Virus record (IMG/VR): IMGVR_UViG_3300025168_000049
Coordinates: 22,775 to 86,774 of that record
DNA from: a virus
Length of the DNA stretch: 64,000 bases
Reading direction: 5' to 3' (one strand)
Both the position numbers and the translations under genes were made by a program. Within the stretch, counting starts at the first letter, position 1. Each line of letters starts with the position of its first letter. The notes beneath the pieces are model-generated. The model made no database searches, had not been told where the DNA came from, and worked only from the letters and a program-made list of their open reading frames with translations. This document shows positions 18,272-25,797 of this stretch, one piece after another.

Positions 18272-18760
18272 ATGGCAAAAGCAAGAAATACAGAGGAAAT
18301 CCTCTTACAACAAACACGAGATAAATCAGTAGAACTAAAAGGTGATGTTATATTAGATGATGCTAATATAGCAATTACTGCTGCACAAACTACAATCTCA
18401 GCTACTCAGAATACAACTTCAGCATCACAAAATACAATCTCAGCAGCACAAAATACAACTTCAGCTACTAAGGCTACAGCTATAGCAGCGACTGCTGAAA
18501 CATCGTTAGATAGATCTATTGGAAGAAAAGGATGTGAGATGCGGACATCAGCTTCAGATGCACTAGAAGAAATTGAGGCAGATACATATTACGCTATACA
18601 AATGATAAATGATACTACTTTTGACCTTTTAACTGGACTAAACTGTACTGGAACTTTTACAGGCATCGTATATCCAGCTGGCAGTGTTATTTATCTGAAT
18701 GTATCTATGTTTAGTATATCTGTAGGAGGACCTGCAATATTATATAAAGCACAAGCATAG
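18272..18760 (+). CDS. Short fibre protein with heptad-like repeat stalk
   Basis: A 162-residue protein. Residues 39-66 are four tandem seven-residue units (QTTISAT, QNTTSAS, QNTISAA, QNTTSAT), extended by more Ala/Thr-rich residues, which would suit a trimeric coiled-coil or beta-helical stalk. Residues about 82-162 form a small beta-rich head with two cysteines, ending in a hydrophobic strand region. Short stalk plus head architecture is common in phage fibres and head-fibre tips, so a trimeric fibre is inferred. The last base of its stop codon is the first base of the next gene's GTG start. No enzymatic motif is visible. Confidence 0.6.
   Translation: MAKARNTEEILLQQTRDKSVELKGDVILDDANIAITAAQTTISATQNTTSASQNTISAAQNTTSATKATAIAATAETSLDRSIGRKGCEMRTSASDALEEIEADTYYAIQMINDTTFDLLTGLNCTGTFTGIVYPAGSVIYLNVSMFSISVGGPAILYKAQA
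18386..18469 (+). repeat. Four tandem 21-base units in the fibre stalk
   Basis: Four in-frame 21-base copies related to CAAAATACAACTTCAGCATC follow one another without gaps. They differ mainly at a C/T pair that switches Thr-Ser to Ile-Ser and at the last codon. Units 2-4 are the closest in sequence. The length of such arrays can change by slippage without breaking the frame. Confidence 0.85.
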
Positions 18761-19515
18761 TGGCATTTTCGGTGAACATATCTAATAGTCTAAATAAATA
18801 CAAACGAGCATTTGCTCCAAGTAGACTACCAGAGGTGTTTTTGTGGCTACATTTAAATGATTCTAGTCAATATGTTTTAGATTCAGGTACAATAGCAGAA
18901 TGGAAAAATGCAGTAGATTCTGATAATGACTACACTAATGGTAGTGTAACTAGATCTCCTACATTAGTAGGAGGTCCATTAACAGCTTTAAAAGATAAAT
19001 CTTTATCTTTTGATGGAGGAGATTATTTAGTAGGAGCTGTTCCAAAAGCTATTGGTGGCCCAACTGCAGGCACTTTTGCAATAGTTTATACAAACGCTAA
19101 TTGGGCTGCGGCATCTGCTCAAGTAATTATAGGAGATGATAATACAAACAATAGCTTTGTTCGTTCATCAAGTGCTACGAATTTTACTTTTAAAGCGTAT
19201 GATGGAAGTACTACATCTTCTAAAGGCTTGGCTACTGATGTGACTTTAGTAAATGGTCAATTTTATGTTTTTATAGTAACAGTATCACTAATAGGAAACG
19301 TTAAAATGTATATTGATGGTGTTCTTCAAAGTAATAGTCCAACTTTTAATCCTGCAGAGTCTCAACTTATAATCCAAGAAATAGGAGCTAAGAATGGCCC
19401 TTCACAACCATTAACTGGGTCGGTTAAAGAAGTAGTAGCTACAACGGCAGTCTTAACAGACTCTGAAAGAATAAAATTAAATAGTTATCTAGGACACAGA
19501 CACGGAATACTCTAA
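18760..19515 (+). CDS. LamG/concanavalin A-like domain protein
   Basis: A 251-residue protein starting at GTG, which shares its first base with the upstream TAG. Residues about 20-250 have the pattern of a concanavalin A-like lectin/LamG jelly roll: LWLHLNDSS, then KSLSFDGGDYLVG, a strand-rich middle, VKMYIDGVLQ, and GSVKEVVATTAVLTDSERIK, where a helix-like segment ends the domain as in many Laminin_G_3-type sequences. Such domains bind glycans or act as structural sandwiches in phage fibres. Following a stalk-type protein, it may be the receptor-binding head of a short fibre. Ligand and partner are not visible from the sequence. The fold call is fairly strong. Confidence 0.72.
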   Translation: MAFSVNISNSLNKYKRAFAPSRLPEVFLWLHLNDSSQYVLDSGTIAEWKNAVDSDNDYTNGSVTRSPTLVGGPLTALKDKSLSFDGGDYLVGAVPKAIGGPTAGTFAIVYTNANWAAASAQVIIGDDNTNNSFVRSSSATNFTFKAYDGSTTSSKGLATDVTLVNGQFYVFIVTVSLIGNVKMYIDGVLQSNSPTFNPAESQLIIQEIGAKNGPSQPLTGSVKEVVATTAVLTDSERIKLNSYLGHRHGIL

Positions 19516-19519
19516 AATT

Positions 19520-19831
19520 ATGGCAACAACAAAACAAGAAATAGCACTAATGAAAAAGGATATAGAAACTTTGAGCGGAGATATAAAACAATTAAATAAA
19601 AAGATAGATACTTTAATGATTAAACTGCTCGACCCAGATGAAGGAATAGTAATTAGAGTTAATAAAAATACTGCTCGTTTAGATGAAAGAGATCAAAACA
19701 TGGACAAGTGGTTAAAAGACATTGAAGATTTCCATCATATGAAAAAATGGAAATTAGGAGTTAATAAAGCATTATGGGTTGTATACGCAGCTATTATAGG
19801 ATTCATAATTAGAGTATTATTTTGGGAATAA
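19520..19831 (+). CDS. Coiled-coil protein with C-terminal membrane anchor (XhlA-like)
   Basis: A 103-residue protein. Residues about 1-75 form a charged coiled coil (KKDIETLSGDIKQLNKKIDTL). Residues about 83-100 form one hydrophobic segment (ALWVVYAAIIGFIIRVLFW) near the C-terminus. This layout matches XhlA-type and related small phage membrane proteins that assist holins. Lysis genes lie about 1 kb downstream, so a lysis-accessory role is plausible. A role as a membrane-contacting virion protein remains possible. The ATG has the AAATTATGGC context and follows the LamG gene by four bases. Confidence 0.6.
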   Translation: MATTKQEIALMKKDIETLSGDIKQLNKKIDTLMIKLLDPDEGIVIRVNKNTARLDERDQNMDKWLKDIEDFHHMKKWKLGVNKALWVVYAAIIGFIIRVLFWE

Positions 19832-19908
19832 TAAAAAACATAGATCCTATTTGGAAGGTATTTTTATCTTACCTTTTAATGCTAGGATTGATAATATTAA
19901 TAAATTAA
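19822..19908 (+). CDS. Possible 28-residue single-pass membrane peptide
   Basis: A short frame beginning with TTG inside the end of the upstream gene encodes 28 residues (LGIIKNIDPIWKVFLSYLLM then LGLIILIN). Most of it would be one membrane helix. It fills the otherwise empty gap before the next gene. Against it are the TTG start, the absence of the usual AT-rich start context and the very small size. It could be a real lysis-region micropeptide or chance. Confidence 0.2.
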   Translation: MGIIKNIDPIWKVFLSYLLMLGLIILIN

Positions 19909-19920
19909 AAAAACAAAGAT

Positions 19921-20331
19921 ATGGCAATGACAATCGCACCTACATTAAAAATTACTAGTACTAGTGTATCAGTAAAAGAAACGTTTAGTTTAAATCTAAC
20001 GGACATTTTAACAGTAGACACCCCTTTAACTAATATAACTAAAGTGGCAACAGTAGTATCTCCAGGAGTACAATTAATCGGACCAATAGGAGGAGCAGAA
20101 GCAACGCCTTCAACAAAAGTAATGCATATGTATGTTTATAATACAGATACTACAGATAGTATATTTATTACTTACGATACAGCTGCTGCAACCCCAGACC
20201 CGGAGAGTGTAACTGTAATAGGCCCAGGAGAATTTTCTTTTTGGAATATTCCTATTGGAGTTAGCACAGTATTTGCTTTCTCTTCTGCTAATACGCCGGT
20301 TTTAGAATATGGTTTTTGGACTAAAGGATAA
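19921..20331 (+). CDS. Small beta-rich structural protein
   Basis: A 136-residue protein, predicted almost entirely beta strand (LKITSTSVSVKETFSLNL, STKVMHMYVYNTDTTDSIF, TVIGPGEFSFWNIPIG), with no cysteine and no membrane segment. The single-domain beta-sandwich appearance suits a decoration, fibre-tip or tail-tip protein. It lies between small membrane-associated genes and the lysis cluster. The ATG follows an AAAGAT context. The family was not recognised. Confidence 0.5.
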   Translation: MAMTIAPTLKITSTSVSVKETFSLNLTDILTVDTPLTNITKVATVVSPGVQLIGPIGGAEATPSTKVMHMYVYNTDTTDSIFITYDTAAATPDPESVTVIGPGEFSFWNIPIGVSTVFAFSSANTPVLEYGFWTKG

Positions 20332-20349
20332 ATTAAAAAAAAATAAATT

Positions 20350-20520
20350 ATGAATTGGATAAATAGTTGGAAAAGCGGTAATAAAAAATTAAAGTATAAC
20401 ATTCAGATAAGGTTAGGAAAAATAACTTTATTAGAACTTAGTGCGTGTTTATTTTGTGAAGTAGGATGCACTTCAAAAAGAGTTAGATTTATAATTCTGA
20501 ACGTTGGCTTTGAAGCATGA
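20350..20520 (+). CDS. Small 56-residue hypothetical protein
   Basis: This short gene encodes MNWINSWKSGNKKLKYNIQI followed by a moderately hydrophobic stretch with three cysteines (LLELSACLFCEVGC) and a basic segment. Two points support translation: the ATG has the AAATTATGAA context used by many genes here, and its stop overlaps the next ATG in an ATGA. Together these suggest coupling with the downstream membrane coiled-coil protein. Function is unknown; as part of the lysis cluster it could be a partner of that protein. Confidence 0.45.
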   Translation: MNWINSWKSGNKKLKYNIQIRLGKITLLELSACLFCEVGCTSKRVRFIILNVGFEA

Positions 20521-20741
20521 TGAAAAACTTTACATTAAATCTAGGAAATATAATTTGGATTATAGGTATAATATTTACTATGGGTATTGCTTATAGTCAA
20601 ATAAACCAGCTTGGAGTTGATATAACTGTTTTAGAAAAAAGACTTGAAAAAAAGATTAAGATTATTAATGAGAATGAAGATCGTATTGTAGAGTTAGAGA
20701 AAGATATAGCTCAATTAACTGGATGCAAACATATTAAATAA
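20517..20741 (+). CDS. Membrane-anchored coiled-coil protein (spanin-like)
   Basis: A 74-residue protein with an N-terminal hydrophobic segment (about 8-26, NIIWIIGIIFTMGIAYS), then a charged coiled coil (VLEKRLEKKIKIINENEDRI) to the C-terminus. The layout resembles inner-membrane spanin subunits (Rz type), which span the periplasm and help fuse the membranes at lysis. It overlaps both neighbours: ATGA with the 56-residue gene upstream, and one base (TAATG) with the L,D-peptidase-like gene downstream. No matching outer-membrane lipoprotein (Rz1-like lipobox) was found, so the spanin role is a hypothesis. XhlA-like function is an alternative. Confidence 0.55.
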   Translation: MMKNFTLNLGNIIWIIGIIFTMGIAYSQINQLGVDITVLEKRLEKKIKIINENEDRIVELEKDIAQLTGCKHIK

Positions 20742-21355
20742 TGAAATACTGCAGAGAAGATATTCAGAAAGTGATGCTAGAAAAAGGTTATAAATACTTT
20801 ACTGGCGATAATTATGATGTTAATATTATAGGTATTAGAAATTCTGATACAGATGGTAAGGTTACAAATAAGTTTGATGATATAATGACTATATCTTATA
20901 AAGATGAGAATAGTAAATGGCAGTATCATGAATTTAAGTGTACTACAGATCCAGGAGATGACTGGATGGACAATCCAATGTCTCCTAAAAAAGGGTGTGC
21001 AGTATTAAAACCAGGACAATATAGAGGAAGCCACAAGATAAGATTACACGGTGGAAAATATATTGCATTAGGACAAAAGAAACCTTTGACAGTCTACAGA
21101 GATAATAATAGAAATGACAAGTATGAGTTTGATGAGTCAACTTGTGATACAGGTGTATTTGGTATAAATATACACAGAGCAACTCCATACGCAGGTAAAG
21201 AGTCCACCAGAGTAAATAAGTGGAGTGCTGGATGTCAAGTAATAACAGCAAATGATGATTGGCATGCATTTTTAGATATATGCCAAACAGCTAGAGAAGT
21301 ATGGGGAAATTCATTTTCTTACACCCTTTTAGAGAGTAAGGATATTATAATATAA
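20741..21355 (+). CDS. Putative endolysin, L,D-peptidase/YkuD-like
   Basis: A 204-residue protein. The core has GINIHRATP (His145) and VNKWSAGCQVI (Ser162, Cys165), which fits the HxG...S-x-G-C signature of YkuD-type L,D-transpeptidase/carboxypeptidase enzymes that act on peptidoglycan stem peptides through a catalytic cysteine. The preceding segment (about 60-135) supplies beta strands with a conserved-looking KPGQYRGSH and PLTVYRDNNRN. No signal peptide is visible, so export would need a holin or pinholin. It lies between a spanin-like gene and a 3TM holin-like gene, which strongly suggests the lysis enzyme. Whether the activity is cleavage or cross-linking cannot be read from sequence. Glu/Asp lysozyme motifs are absent here. 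Confidence 0.68.
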   Translation: MKYCREDIQKVMLEKGYKYFTGDNYDVNIIGIRNSDTDGKVTNKFDDIMTISYKDENSKWQYHEFKCTTDPGDDWMDNPMSPKKGCAVLKPGQYRGSHKIRLHGGKYIALGQKKPLTVYRDNNRNDKYEFDESTCDTGVFGINIHRATPYAGKESTRVNKWSAGCQVITANDDWHAFLDICQTAREVWGNSFSYTLLESKDIII

Positions 21356-21366
21356 AAAATAAAGTT

Positions 21367-21762
21367 ATGAATATATTAGGAAAAATATTTAGTGGCGGTG
21401 CAAAAGATCTTGTTGAAGGTGTAGGTGGAGTTATAGATGACTTACATACATCTGGCGAAGAGAAGCTTGCAGCAGAACAAAAAGTAAAAGAACTAATTGC
21501 TAACTATGAAATTGAGATGGAGAAACAAGTTACATCTCGATGGGAAGCAGATATGAATTCTGATTCCTGGTTAAGTAAAAACGTTAGACCATTAGTTTTA
21601 ATATTTTTAGTTGTATCTACAGTATTAATGATATTTATTGATGCTGGTACAATTAAATTTTTAGTTGAAGAAAAATGGACGGACTTATTACAGATAGTAT
21701 TGATTACTGTAATAGGCGCTTATTTTGGAGGTAGGAGTTTAGAGAAGGTAAAAAAACAGTAA
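21367..21762 (+). CDS. Holin, GTA-type 3TM family-like
   Basis: A 131-residue protein. Residues 1-60 are an amphipathic, charged helical region. Hydrophobic segments at about 74-91 (RPLVLIFLVVSTVLMIFI) and 106-121 are followed by GGRSLEKVKKQ. The motif SWLSKNVRPLVL near the first segment and the terminal GGRSxEK are typical of the holin family first described from gene transfer agents. Holins form membrane lesions that time lysis. The location directly after the endolysin candidate supports this. The start is at an AAAGTTATG context eleven bases after the previous stop. Confidence 0.75.
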   Translation: MNILGKIFSGGAKDLVEGVGGVIDDLHTSGEEKLAAEQKVKELIANYEIEMEKQVTSRWEADMNSDSWLSKNVRPLVLIFLVVSTVLMIFIDAGTIKFLVEEKWTDLLQIVLITVIGAYFGGRSLEKVKKQ

Positions 21763-21778
21763 CCAATTAACTATATAT

Positions 21779-22912
21779 ATGACCAAAGACCAGATTAAGG
21801 CCTTTTTGAAAGACAGGCCTGGCTACCTTAAAGAAGGTGCTGAACGTCTTTCTGAACGCTTAGACTGCAGTGTTGAAGCATGTGGACACGCACTAAGAGA
21901 AGGTAGGATAGAAGCAAAAGGAAATGATTTTGATTTAGATAATATAAGTAAGTCTGAAATCAATGAGTTTAAAGAGTTCTTAGACAGTAACGGTATAGCA
22001 GAAGACGATGTAAAGTCTGTAAAGTTTTGGCAGACAATAAAAGGAGATAATAGATTTTCTGTAGTTACAAAAGGAGAGGATAATATAATGAAGGAGGCAA
22101 AAGAAGAAATGCTTAAGTCTCTTAAAGAGTATAGTCCTAAAGTTGAGAAGGAGTATGAGGCAGTAGTAGATCCAGTAGTGTATGAAGTTTCTTTACCAGA
22201 TATTCATTATGGTAAAATAGACGGTCAGACATTAAATGAAGCAGAGGAGTCTTATATGAATACAGTTAAAGACCTTATGAATAAAGCGTCAGGTTTGAAT
22301 ATAGAGAGAATACTTTTACCTATAGGTAACGATGGTATGAACTCTGAGGGATATTCTAGAGCAACTACTAAAGGAACTCCTCAACACGATGGTGCAGAGT
22401 GGCAAGAAACATTTGTTGGATACTGTAATTTAATGGTACGAGCAATAAATTTTTTATCAGATACAGCGCCTGTAGATGTGGTTGTAATACAAGGTAACCA
22501 CGACTATGAAAGAATGTTTTATTCAGGAGAGTTTTTAAGAGCTTTCTTTTTAGGACATGACGGAGTAGAAGTTGATAACAACTATAACTCTAGAAAGTAT
22601 TATGAGTATGGAAAAAATATGATTATGTTTACACATGGAGACAAAGAAAAACCTGCTGAGATGCCACTTATAATGGCAACAGAAGAGCCTATGATGTTTG
22701 CAAGGACTACAAACAGAGAAGTACATTGTGGGCATAAGCATAAAGAAATGGTTAATGAGTACCGTGGAATAAAAGTAAGATTTATCCCGTCTATCTGCGG
22801 TAATGATGCATGGCACAAAATGATGGGATACGAAGCAAAAAGAACCGGACAAGCACATATATGGAGTAAATTAAGAGGGTATGAAGGATATTTACAAACT
22901 AATTTACAATAA
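21779..22912 (+). CDS. Calcineurin-like metallophosphoesterase with N-terminal HTH-like segment
   Basis: A 377-residue protein. Residues about 1-50 look like a small helix-turn-helix unit (ERLSERLDCSVEACGHALRE). The catalytic domain runs from about 130 to 360 with metal-ligand motifs in order: DIH (141-143), GND (183-185), GNHD (239-242), THGD (285-288) and GHKH (318-321). GNDGMNSEG followed by TTKGTPQ resembles a phage and bacterial subfamily with GNDFFNSD at the same place, although two aromatic residues are replaced by Gly-Met. Predicted activity: metal-dependent phosphoester hydrolysis. The substrate is unknown (nucleotide or nucleic acid ends likely). Its location between lysis and tail genes is odd for an enzyme. 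An ACCAAT motif and a TATATATAT run lie just before the ATG. Confidence 0.85.
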   Translation: MTKDQIKAFLKDRPGYLKEGAERLSERLDCSVEACGHALREGRIEAKGNDFDLDNISKSEINEFKEFLDSNGIAEDDVKSVKFWQTIKGDNRFSVVTKGEDNIMKEAKEEMLKSLKEYSPKVEKEYEAVVDPVVYEVSLPDIHYGKIDGQTLNEAEESYMNTVKDLMNKASGLNIERILLPIGNDGMNSEGYSRATTKGTPQHDGAEWQETFVGYCNLMVRAINFLSDTAPVDVVVIQGNHDYERMFYSGEFLRAFFLGHDGVEVDNNYNSRKYYEYGKNMIMFTHGDKEKPAEMPLIMATEEPMMFARTTNREVHCGHKHKEMVNEYRGIKVRFIPSICGNDAWHKMMGYEAKRTGQAHIWSKLRGYEGYLQTNLQ

Positions 22913-22917
22913 AAATA

Positions 22918-23625
22918 ATGACATTAAATGAAATAGCATACAACTTATTAAACCTAATTAGAGGAGGTAGATCTAATCACGATGAACATCTATCTTTAGA
23001 TCAGATTAAGTTTAATATTAAGCATTATCGAGCAATGTTCTTGCGTAGAGATTTTGCTAGAAATGGATTAACAACAAGACATGTAGAACAAGATTTAGGA
23101 TGTTTAGAAGTAGCTCCTGTAGACGCTTCTAGGTGTTGTAACTTGCCTATAGGATGTACAATTTATAAAACAAAATTGGAAGTTCCTAAAACTGTTAGAT
23201 TTAATTTCAGAGATGCTATTACATATATTGGTGATGTAACTGGTTTAGGAACTATTCCTATGGTGGAGCCACATATTGTGCAATGGTTACCATATGATAA
23301 ATATACAAATAAAAAAATGAAAGCATTTATGATAGATAATTTTATATATATACATAATGCTAAAGGTTTAGAGTACATAAATGTAAGAGGAGTCTTTGAA
23401 GACCCCGAAGATTTAAGGCTTTATAATTGTGGTACTGACGTCTGTTATGACGATAGTGCTACAAATTTTCCAATACCTATGGATATGATTCAAGCAATCA
23501 ATTCAGGTATTATATCTGGTGAATTAGGACTGCTTACTGGTTCATTTAGTGATTTAGAAAATGATAGGATGCAAGACGATAGAACTGTTAAAGGTATTGC
23601 ACCTCAACAAAATAAGCAACAATAA
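22918..23625 (+). CDS. Ring/tail connector protein, crAss-like family
   Basis: A 235-residue protein. The first 70 residues (MTLNEIAYNLLNLIRGGRSN, then LSLDQIKFNIKHYRAMFLRR and EQDLGCLEV) show a pattern I associate with a conserved crAss-like tail-module protein. A beta-rich middle (VPKTVRFNFRDAITYIG) and an acidic GVFEDPEDLRLYN segment follow, then a polar C-terminus rich in Asp and Gln. Probable role: a ring of subunits in the short tail below the portal. It starts the tail module together with two other conserved-type proteins and the muzzle-like protein. The precise ring position cannot be assigned from sequence. Confidence 0.62.
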   Translation: MTLNEIAYNLLNLIRGGRSNHDEHLSLDQIKFNIKHYRAMFLRRDFARNGLTTRHVEQDLGCLEVAPVDASRCCNLPIGCTIYKTKLEVPKTVRFNFRDAITYIGDVTGLGTIPMVEPHIVQWLPYDKYTNKKMKAFMIDNFIYIHNAKGLEYINVRGVFEDPEDLRLYNCGTDVCYDDSATNFPIPMDMIQAINSGIISGELGLLTGSFSDLENDRMQDDRTVKGIAPQQNKQQ

Positions 23626-23653
23626 TAATAATTAATTAAATAAATTTAAGACA

Positions 23654-24439
23654 ATGGCAAAAGATGAATTTTACGGGAAAGGCTCTAAGCGCATAAGTGG
23701 CGACTTTTTGGAACCTAGTACCCCTGTTTTGTTTGAGGATGGCGGCGCCTCTGAAGATGAGACACGTAAGGAAATGCGAAGACGACAAAGAGAGGAGCGC
23801 AAAACCGCAAGGAAAAAAAGAAGATCTACTAGGAAAACAAGACGTCTAACAAAGAAAATAAACAGACGTAAGGAAAAAACTAAAAAGATTGAAGGTAAGT
23901 TAGAAACTCATACTGAGAAGACTCTAACAAAGAAAAAAGAGTATGCTCCAACTACAGAAGGAGATAAAAATACTCCACCTAAATCGGCTACAGAAACACC
24001 AGATGTTAAAAAGGATAAAAAGAATTCTAAAAGTATAGATAATATGTCTTTTAGTGAGGCTTACAGAACTCAAAGAGATGCTAATAAAAAAGCAGGTATA
24101 AAGCATTACGGAGATGATTCAGGGCATTTTACTTGGAGAGGTAAGGAATATAGTACGGAGTCAAAATCTGAGCAAGATAAAAGAAAAGGAAAAACTAAGA
24201 AAAAAGTAGTTAAAAAGAAAGAAGAGACACCGGTAGTAAAAGAAACAACTCCTAAGAAGAAACAAACTGTAAATCCAAAGCATGATCAAGACGGTAATGG
24301 TGTTCCAGATTTAGTTCAAAAACCTAAGACTCATGATGCAGATAACGACGGAATTCCAGATTTGATCCAAAGACGTGAGACAACAAAGATCAAGAAGAAG
24401 AAAGGTGGAATAAAGTACAAAAGAGGAGGAAGAAGATAG
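23654..24439 (+). CDS. Very basic virion cargo-like protein with Ca-loop motifs
   Basis: A 261-residue, extremely Lys/Arg-rich protein. The N-terminus has FEDGG (27-31). A dense basic tract covers about 40-90 (RRRQREERKTARKKRRSTRK). A short module about 138-175 (MSFSEAYRTQRDANKK, then GHFTWRGKEYSTE) resembles a small FTWxGKxYxT motif common in Bacteroidota phage proteins. Two thrombospondin-3-like loops follow: DQDGNGVPDLVQ and DADNDGIPDLIQ. It ends with KKGGIKYKRGGRR. Most of it is likely disordered. The charge suggests binding to packaged DNA, or that it is threaded out with the genome. The Ca-type loops suggest a compact C-terminal element. Function is inferred only. Confidence 0.55.
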   Translation: MAKDEFYGKGSKRISGDFLEPSTPVLFEDGGASEDETRKEMRRRQREERKTARKKRRSTRKTRRLTKKINRRKEKTKKIEGKLETHTEKTLTKKKEYAPTTEGDKNTPPKSATETPDVKKDKKNSKSIDNMSFSEAYRTQRDANKKAGIKHYGDDSGHFTWRGKEYSTESKSEQDKRKGKTKKKVVKKKEETPVVKETTPKKKQTVNPKHDQDGNGVPDLVQKPKTHDADNDGIPDLIQRRETTKIKKKKGGIKYKRGGRR

Positions 24440-24922
24440 ATGTTACATACTTTAAAGGCAATCTATGACGATTATCAGATAAAGTATGACGATAGCATTG
24501 ATGCAAAAACTTTTAGAGACATTTGCTCTGACTATAATATGATAGTCATGAGCAATGTCTTAGAAGGTAAAACATTCAATATGGGCTATAACTTATCTTC
24601 TATATATATAGTTAGAGTAAGAAGAGATCCTAGGACTCCAAGAATAGATTGGGGAGAGAGTAATAAGTATAGAGATGAACTTATTAAAAAAGGTTTGCCT
24701 TTGTATGATAATATTACAGAGAAAGGTAGAAAATGGTATATATATTATACAGATGATTTTTATTGTAAATACCATTGGAACAAAGGTAAATGTAAGATCC
24801 CAAATAAGTCTGTTTATAGATTTGATGCTACACGAGGGGTTAAAGGAAATAAGGGAAAATTAATAACTTTGTTGCGTAAAGATGATTTAGCGTATTTAAA
24901 GTTTAAAAAATATAAATTATGA
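24440..24922 (+). CDS. Conserved-type tail-module protein
   Basis: A 160-residue basic protein that resembles a small conserved family in the tail module of crAss-like phages. Stretches such as VLEGKTFNMGYNLSSIYIVR, then PRIDWGES, KWYIYYTDDFYCKYHWNKG and NKSVYRFDATRGVKGNKGKL look conserved because they are dense in aromatic and Gly residues. No membrane segment or known catalytic motif is visible. It is sandwiched without gaps between the basic protein and a ring-type protein (ATGA overlap downstream), so it is likely a tail assembly or structural component. Exact function unknown. Confidence 0.55.
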   Translation: MLHTLKAIYDDYQIKYDDSIDAKTFRDICSDYNMIVMSNVLEGKTFNMGYNLSSIYIVRVRRDPRTPRIDWGESNKYRDELIKKGLPLYDNITEKGRKWYIYYTDDFYCKYHWNKGKCKIPNKSVYRFDATRGVKGNKGKLITLLRKDDLAYLKFKKYKL

Positions 24923-25797
24923 TTTATAAAACTATATCTAGCAAGACAATTATTAGAAAGGTTTTTAGAGATTTAAAACCTAATGATGATAATTGGATAG
25001 ATGATGCTATTGAGTGGATAGGAGAGGCATTAGAGCATATAGGTTCTGCACCACAACTGTGTACTAAACAATGTGTCTTAACTGTAAAAGATCATAAAGT
25101 ATGTTTACCTGCTGACCTATATTATATCAATCAAGTCGCAGTTAATAATACAGTATCTCCTACTACATCTGAAGAGTTAGATACTTTATTAACTCAAGTT
25201 AAAACATTATCTGCATCTGTTGTTGCAGCTACGGCTGCAGGGCAAGATTATAGTGATACAGGAAAAGTCCTTAATGAAATAAATGCTAGAATTGTTGTTT
25301 TAGAAAATGTTTTCTTTTCTGATGAACATAAACTAAGAGCATTACAATATGGTGCAAGTACATTTCATAAAAGCATGCATTGTACAGGATGTGTAAACGA
25401 ATTATCAGAGTATAAGGATAGTTATATAGTAGATTGTGGGTATATTAAAACCTCATTTCAAACAGGAAAAATCTGTATAAGTTATATGGCTTTTCCTCTA
25501 GATGAAGATTGCTTTCCATTAGTACCAGATGATATAAGTTTTAAAGAAGCAATGTTTTGGTATATATTTAAAAAATTATTATTATCAGGTTATGATAAAC
25601 CTACTAAGATAGACTATGCTTTTGCAGAAGAGAGATGGATGAATTATTGTACACAAGCTAGAAATGCAGCTAACTATCCAGATATTGCAAAGTATGAATC
25701 GTTTATGAATCAATGGGTAAGATTAGTTCCAAATATAAATAGACACTCGACGTTATTTGAAGATTTAAATGACAGAGAACAATTAGATAGAGGATAA
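24919..25797 (+). CDS. Ring/tail connector protein, crAss-like family
   Basis: A 292-residue protein. The N-terminal pattern (KTISSKTIIRKVFRDLKPND, then WIDDAIEWIGEALEHIG) and a beta segment VKDHKVCLPADLYYINQV resemble crAss-like tail ring proteins, which often start with a helix containing WIGEALE. A helical insertion rich in Thr/Ala (about 75-130) interrupts the beta domain. The C-terminal half (ISYMAFPLDEDCFPLVPDD, then FKEAMFWYIFKKLLLSGY) is helical, with aromatic residues. It overlaps both neighbours (ATGA upstream; TAATG with the muzzle-like gene), consistent with stoichiometric co-translation. Expected role: a ring adaptor between the portal side and the muzzle. Confidence 0.63.
   Translation: MIYKTISSKTIIRKVFRDLKPNDDNWIDDAIEWIGEALEHIGSAPQLCTKQCVLTVKDHKVCLPADLYYINQVAVNNTVSPTTSEELDTLLTQVKTLSASVVAATAAGQDYSDTGKVLNEINARIVVLENVFFSDEHKLRALQYGASTFHKSMHCTGCVNELSEYKDSYIVDCGYIKTSFQTGKICISYMAFPLDEDCFPLVPDDISFKEAMFWYIFKKLLLSGYDKPTKIDYAFAEERWMNYCTQARNAANYPDIAKYESFMNQWVRLVPNINRHSTLFEDLNDREQLDRG

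Noticed and set aside
24675-24863. Alternative + frame of 62 codons within the 160-residue tail-module gene
   Set aside because: Overlaps in a different frame a gene with clear conserved-looking sequence and tight junctions to both neighbours.
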